From: Alistipes sp.
GTDB lineage: Bacteria; Bacteroidota; Bacteroidia; Bacteroidales; Rikenellaceae
Reading direction: 5' to 3'
DNA: 11,118 bases
Assembly: GCA_017561105.1 (NCBI GenBank)
Contig: JAFZDR010000229.1
Location: 1 to 11,118, forward strand
Shown here: positions 8,430 through 11,118 of the stretch, one piece after another
How positions within the stretch are numbered: the first letter of the stretch is position 1
How the letters are laid out: every line of letters begins with the position of its first letter
Program-made: the position numbers and the translations under genes
Notes under the pieces: model-generated
Databases searched by the model: none
What the model saw: the letters and a program-made list of their open reading frames with translations, nothing else
Told to the model about the DNA's origin: nothing

Positions 8430-8834
8430 ATGCAACAATCTATTTCTATCCACACCGACGACAATGGTAATTTCGTACTCGGCGGCGACCTCAAACTCGA
8501 CAAATTAAACCCAAAGGAGCTACTGCTCTACTCTACCGCATTGTGCGCAGGATTGACCCTGCAATCCATCACCGAGAAGGAGCGCGTAAAGCTACTGAAG
8601 GTAGAGATTAAGATGTCGGGCAAATTGGACACGGAGAAGGTCGAAGGGCGCAGTCAGTTCACCTCGTTTGACATAAGCTACAATATCGAGTGCAAGCATA
8701 TCGAGGAGCAGACAAAGGTTTCGCACGCCGTGCAACTCACCACCGACAAATACTGCGGAGGTTTAAATATGCTGCGCAAGATTGCCCCCGTATCACACTC
8801 CGTTTCGATTGTCAGCATCGAGGTTAGCAAATAA
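8430..8834 (+). CDS. OsmC-family protein (putative thiol peroxidase)
   Basis: This 134-residue protein has the OsmC/Ohr fold signature. The N-terminal strands (SISIHTDDNGNFVLGGD) are followed by NPKELLLYSTALCAGLT with Cys39 on the central helix, then the strand KLLKVEIKMSGKLD, and a second Cys109 in TDKYCGGLNMLRKIAPVS. In OsmC and Ohr two such cysteines form the peroxidatic and resolving pair that reduces organic hydroperoxides. It lacks features that would separate OsmC from the broader YhfA-like group, so the substrate is open. The gap of 67 nt after the nuclease gene holds only imperfect promoter-like sequence (TAGATTTTG at 8396-8404, one base longer than the consensus). It may be read from the upstream cluster or from its own promoter. 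A terminator follows at once. Confidence 0.85.
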   Translation: MQQSISIHTDDNGNFVLGGDLKLDKLNPKELLLYSTALCAGLTLQSITEKERVKLLKVEIKMSGKLDTEKVEGRSQFTSFDISYNIECKHIEEQTKVSHAVQLTTDKYCGGLNMLRKIAPVSHSVSIVSIEVSK

Positions 8835-8835
8835 T

Positions 8836-8870
8836 AAAAAGGGATTGTCCGTAGCGACAATCTTTTTTTT
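8836..8870 (+). terminator. Intrinsic terminator after the OsmC-family gene
   Basis: GATTGTC (8843-8849) pairs perfectly with GACAATC (8856-8862) around a 6-nt loop, followed by a run of eight T residues (8863-8870). The five A residues at 8836-8840 pair with the T tract, so it could also act on the opposite strand. It separates the galM-to-OsmC block from the B12-regulated block. Confidence 0.9.
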
Positions 8871-8926
8871 GTTTAGAAGCCGGAGATATGATGACGAAAT
8901 AGGCTGTAACAAAAAAATAGAGATAC

Positions 8927-8960
8927 TCTGTACATCGTATCGAAATAATTCATATCTTTG
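8927..8960 (+). promoter_or_regulatory. Promoter for the cobalamin riboswitch transcript
   Basis: TATCTTTG at 8953-8960 is a full match to the Bacteroidetes -7 element. A poor -33 match, TCTG at 8927-8930, lies 22 nt upstream. Transcription starting six or seven bases after the -7 element would begin almost exactly at the first base of the riboswitch P1 stem (8966), which supports the call. Confidence 0.65.
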
Positions 8961-8965
8961 CATCA

Positions 8966-9184
8966 GCAAAAGGAGCCGAGCGTGGCTAAGCGCCACAATC
9001 GGTGAAAAGGGAATTCGGTGAGAAGCCGAGACAATACCAGTTGCTGTAAGTCCCATCCTTAGTGGAGGTTACATTCGTAGCAGCCATGCGACAAAAAGGA
9101 TGAACGGTTGACGCACTCTTTGCCACTGATCCAGAGAGATTGGGAAGGCGCGACAACAGGACAAGTCAGAAGACCTGCCTTTGC
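8966..9184 (+). ncRNA. Cobalamin (vitamin B12) riboswitch
   Basis: The RNA has the hallmarks of the class. P1 is formed by 8966-8973 and CCTTTGC at 9178-9184 with one bulged A. CCGA (8976-8979) pairs with TCGG (8999-9002), and inside it GTGG (8982-8985) pairs with CCAC (8993-8996). The core GGGAATTCGGTG (9009-9020) leads to GTTGCTGTAAG (9040-9050). CATCCTT (9054-9060) pairs with AAGGATG (9096-9102). GCCACTG (9122-9128) and GGGAAGGCG (9142-9150) precede the conserved B12 box AAGTCAGAAGACCTGCC at 9163-9179. The family binds a cobalamin and turns off B12 uptake genes when the vitamin is plentiful. Downstream lie a small protein and a large lipoprotein, its likely targets. The gap before the first credible start codon is long. 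Confidence 0.93.
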
Positions 9185-9423
9185 ATTAACGATCTATTAC
9201 CTGCTGGGATATGGGTAGTGATCACGCTTATTTTATTACTGCTATTTTGCTTGTTATTTAGCGAAACTATGCACATTTGGGGTGTTATGGCTCTGCTGTA
9301 CCCTATTGTGTATGTTTGTACTCCATTGTAGGGGTATTCTCTCTGCACACCATGTGTGCTTTGCGGTCGGGCATTCTGCAGTGATAACCGAGGTGAATAA
9401 CCATAAAAGAAGATATTACAGCT
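9185..9423 (+). other. Leader or spacer between the riboswitch and the small ORF
   Basis: This 239-nt stretch has no convincing gene. Two very short hydrophobic frames occur: 9211-9261 (16 codons, MGSDHAYFITAILLVI) and 9269-9331 (20 codons, MHIWGVMALLYPIVYVCTPL). A small hairpin (GCACAC, 3-nt loop, GTGTGC) lies at 9345-9359 without a T tract. TATGTTTG at 9311-9318 matches a -7 element but lacks a good -33 partner. It may be the riboswitch expression platform, a remnant of a lost gene, or a site of a second promoter. Confidence 0.5.
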
Positions 9424-9561
9424 ATGATGAAGAGTCAGATCGCACGCACAGTGGTGCAGAGTTACACACAACCTTCGGTAGAGGTTGTGATGGTCAATGT
9501 GGAGTCAGGGTTCGAACTCTCGAACTTGCAGCAGGAACCATCGCCTTGGGAAGATATGTAG
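9424..9561 (+). CDS. Small protein (45 residues) ahead of the B12-linked lipoprotein
   Basis: The frame starts ATGATGAAG at 9424 and stops with TAG at 9559-9561. The product contains YTQPSVEVVMVNVESGFELS and ends in PWEDM. It has no signal peptide or membrane segment. The pattern 'P-x-V-E-V-V-x-V-x-V-E-x-G-F ... W-E-D' resembles short unnamed proteins often found just before fimbrillin-type lipoproteins in Bacteroidales; that resemblance is from memory and not a search. It ends 24 nt before the lipoprotein start in the same operon orientation. AAAAGAAGA lies shortly upstream of the start. The function is unknown. A second ATG at 9427 could be the true start. Confidence 0.65.
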   Translation: MMKSQIARTVVQSYTQPSVEVVMVNVESGFELSNLQQEPSPWEDM

Positions 9562-9585
9562 AACAAACCTTATACCTATGTTATT

Positions 9586-11118
9586 ATGAAGAAGAGTATA
9601 TTAGTGGTTATGGCAGCGATGCTTGTTGTTGCATGCCAGCAGGAGAACTTAATGGAATCAACATTCGGAGATGCGTTGGTGGTTACAGGTCGTTGCGATG
9701 CTGATAGTCGTACGGCATTTGGAACACCAAGCAACGCGGAGATACCATATCGCTGGTTGGCTGGCGACTATATCTGGTTGGGGAATAATAAGAGTTCGGC
9801 TATTGCGGAGGAGTGCACCTTGGCTCAGTTCGAGTTTAGGGGAGGTACAGCCATAGTTGGTATTGGACATCTGTTTTACAATATGACAGGTCAAGCAAAA
9901 AATGCCAAGGTGCTCTCATCGCAAACGGCAGACGGAAATCTCGGTAACGATGGCGACTTCGGATATGCTGTATTGGATGAGTATAACGTCTTCTGCTTAG
10001 AGCACAAGACCGCCTATGTTTGGTTCGACACCAAGAGTAATGATAGCGATATGCCAAAACTCATATCGATTAAGCTCGCCACCGAGGGCGCGGCCATTGC
10101 GGGTGAGCGCATATACGATTTTGCAAACAATAAATGGGATGCTGAAACCACAAACGGTAGCTCGGAGATTGTGCTTAACTTTGAGGATGGCTATCAGTTG
10201 CAGCCTGTAAATGAGGCTATTATGGCGGCTATGGTGGTGCTTCCTGCCGAGGTTGCAGGTTCGAAGCTGACTGTCACCTATACCTTCGAGGATGAGAGCA
10301 CCTTTACCGAGGAGAAGACTCCGTCGAAGAGCTTTGTGAGTGGTGCAACACAGCGCATTGTGACAACCATTAGCAAGAGTGATCTTAAGCAGAAAGAGCC
10401 GGAACTTGGCTATGAGTTGCGCGTCTTGACCTTCGAGGATAAGGATGTGAAGTTCTCGCCATTTTACTTGGACTATGCCGACGGTTGGGCAGGTCGCGAG
10501 ATTAAAAAGTGGAGCGACCTTATTGACAATCCGCAGTATAGTGGCCCGCTGATGTATGGCAACGACGCTATGGATGCTATGTATTATTGGTATGATGAGG
10601 GCAACACCGAGCTCTACCATATGTTCCCTGACAACTACGCATATTGCTTCTGGGGTGGTGGTCACGCTATCTCAAACTATTGGGGAGCAGGTTATGCTGA
10701 CGAGAATAGAGATGCTCATATTTTGAAATACTATGGTCAGGAGTATCTTGATCAGTGGGCAGGCAAGCAAGGCGCAGATGGCGCACTCGGTTGGTTCTTA
10801 TTGCAGTTGATGACCCCTGTCGCTCCACACTCGGGCAACAACTTCTGTGTGCACTATGGCTATAAGGATTTCTTCTCGTACATAGAGAATCTTCCCGAGA
10901 TTTCGTTTGCAGACTGCGAGCCTCGAGTAATCGACCATATGTGGGTAACAAATACCAATTACACCCTCAATCAGCTCCACAATGGAGTAAAGAGCGAGGA
11001 GGGAAATAGCTTCGGTGGCAATTGGAGCGGTTTAAAGGAGGATGCTTGGCTCAAGATTGTGGCTTATGGCTACGATTCGATTGATGCAGATCCTACATCT
11101 GACGAGCCGACAAGCACA
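9586..11118 (+). CDS. Fimbrillin-like lipoprotein with DUF4465-like C-terminal domain, putative B12-linked (partial)
   Basis: The frame is open from ATG 9586 to the right edge (511 codons), so the C-terminus is missing. MKKSILVVMAAMLVVAC is a lipoprotein signal with Cys17. The N-terminal part looks fimbrillin-like: DSRTAFG at 40-46, then RWLAGDYIWLG at 56-66, and IMAAMVVLPAEVAGSKLTVTY further on. From about residue 278 (YELRVLTFED) the sequence changes to a DUF4465-like domain: WGGGHAISNYWGAGY at 356-370, VTNTNYTLNQLHNG at 454-467, and DAWLKIVAYGYD near 486-497. The tail (PTSDEPTST) looks like a low-complexity linker, so more may follow. The upstream cobalamin riboswitch and surface-lipoprotein features suggest a B12-binding accessory protein like Bacteroides BtuH. 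That function is inference; the ligand-binding residues cannot be read here. Confidence 0.82.
   Translation, partial: MKKSILVVMAAMLVVACQQENLMESTFGDALVVTGRCDADSRTAFGTPSNAEIPYRWLAGDYIWLGNNKSSAIAEECTLAQFEFRGGTAIVGIGHLFYNMTGQAKNAKVLSSQTADGNLGNDGDFGYAVLDEYNVFCLEHKTAYVWFDTKSNDSDMPKLISIKLATEGAAIAGERIYDFANNKWDAETTNGSSEIVLNFEDGYQLQPVNEAIMAAMVVLPAEVAGSKLTVTYTFEDESTFTEEKTPSKSFVSGATQRIVTTISKSDLKQKEPELGYELRVLTFEDKDVKFSPFYLDYADGWAGREIKKWSDLIDNPQYSGPLMYGNDAMDAMYYWYDEGNTELYHMFPDNYAYCFWGGGHAISNYWGAGYADENRDAHILKYYGQEYLDQWAGKQGADGALGWFLLQLMTPVAPHSGNNFCVHYGYKDFFSYIENLPEISFADCEPRVIDHMWVTNTNYTLNQLHNGVKSEEGNSFGGNWSGLKEDAWLKIVAYGYDSIDADPTSDEPTST

Noticed and set aside
9140..9331. A 63-codon frame with a hydrophobic C-terminal half.
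   Set aside because: It needs a TTG start inside the riboswitch and runs through the B12 box, where the bases are constrained by RNA structure. Only its short tail could be a separate small frame.
9345..9359. Hairpin GCACAC-CAT-GTGTGC as a possible riboswitch terminator.
   Set aside because: The stem is only 6 bp and is not followed by a T run, so intrinsic termination is unlikely.
9282..9704. A 140-codon Cys-rich plus-strand frame.
   Set aside because: It overlaps both the small protein and the signal peptide of the lipoprotein in another frame and has no recognisable domain.

Overview
The window looks like a chromosomal segment from a member of the order Bacteroidales, probably a gut commensal. 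Four things point there: promoters of the Bacteroidetes type (a TTG-like -33 element plus a TAnnTTTG -7 element), start sites with AT-rich leaders and no strong Shine-Dalgarno sequence, two large lipoproteins with fimbrillin-like N-termini, and a cobalamin riboswitch in front of a DUF4465-like lipoprotein. Alistipes/Rikenellaceae is a reasonable guess at genus or family level, but the sequence does not prove it.

Layout. (1) Positions 1-4557, minus strand: one uninterrupted reading frame of 1519 codons that runs off the left edge. It encodes a giant lipoprotein with a fimbrillin-like domain followed by about 25 degenerate 'NxG ... GGxVG' repeats, probably a surface beta-solenoid. (2) 4558-4936: an AT-rich intergenic stretch holding a candidate promoter and a long leader for that gene. 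(3) 4937-5599, minus: uracil-DNA glycosylase (ung), divergent from the next block. (4) 5719-8362, plus: a tight cluster of a lipoprotein aldose 1-epimerase (galM), a DeoD-type purine nucleoside phosphorylase (deoD) and a secreted S1/P1 nuclease, with gaps of about 10 nt. (5) 8430-8834, plus: an OsmC-family protein closed by a clear intrinsic terminator. (6) 8953-11118, plus: a promoter, a cobalamin riboswitch, a roughly 240-nt stretch with no convincing gene, a 45-residue small protein, and a large lipoprotein that runs off the right edge.

How the parts work together. The central cluster fits extracytoplasmic nucleic acid breakdown by the zinc nuclease, purine nucleoside phosphorolysis in the cytoplasm, and sugar mutarotation at the cell envelope; the link between galM and the other two is inference. 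The right-hand block is the most interesting. A vitamin B12-sensing RNA lies upstream of a fimbrillin-like lipoprotein whose C-terminal half resembles DUF4465, which suggests a B12-capture surface protein of the BtuH kind in an unusual setting, with a small conserved-looking peptide as operon partner. No tRNA, rRNA, CRISPR array, transposase or integrase was seen.
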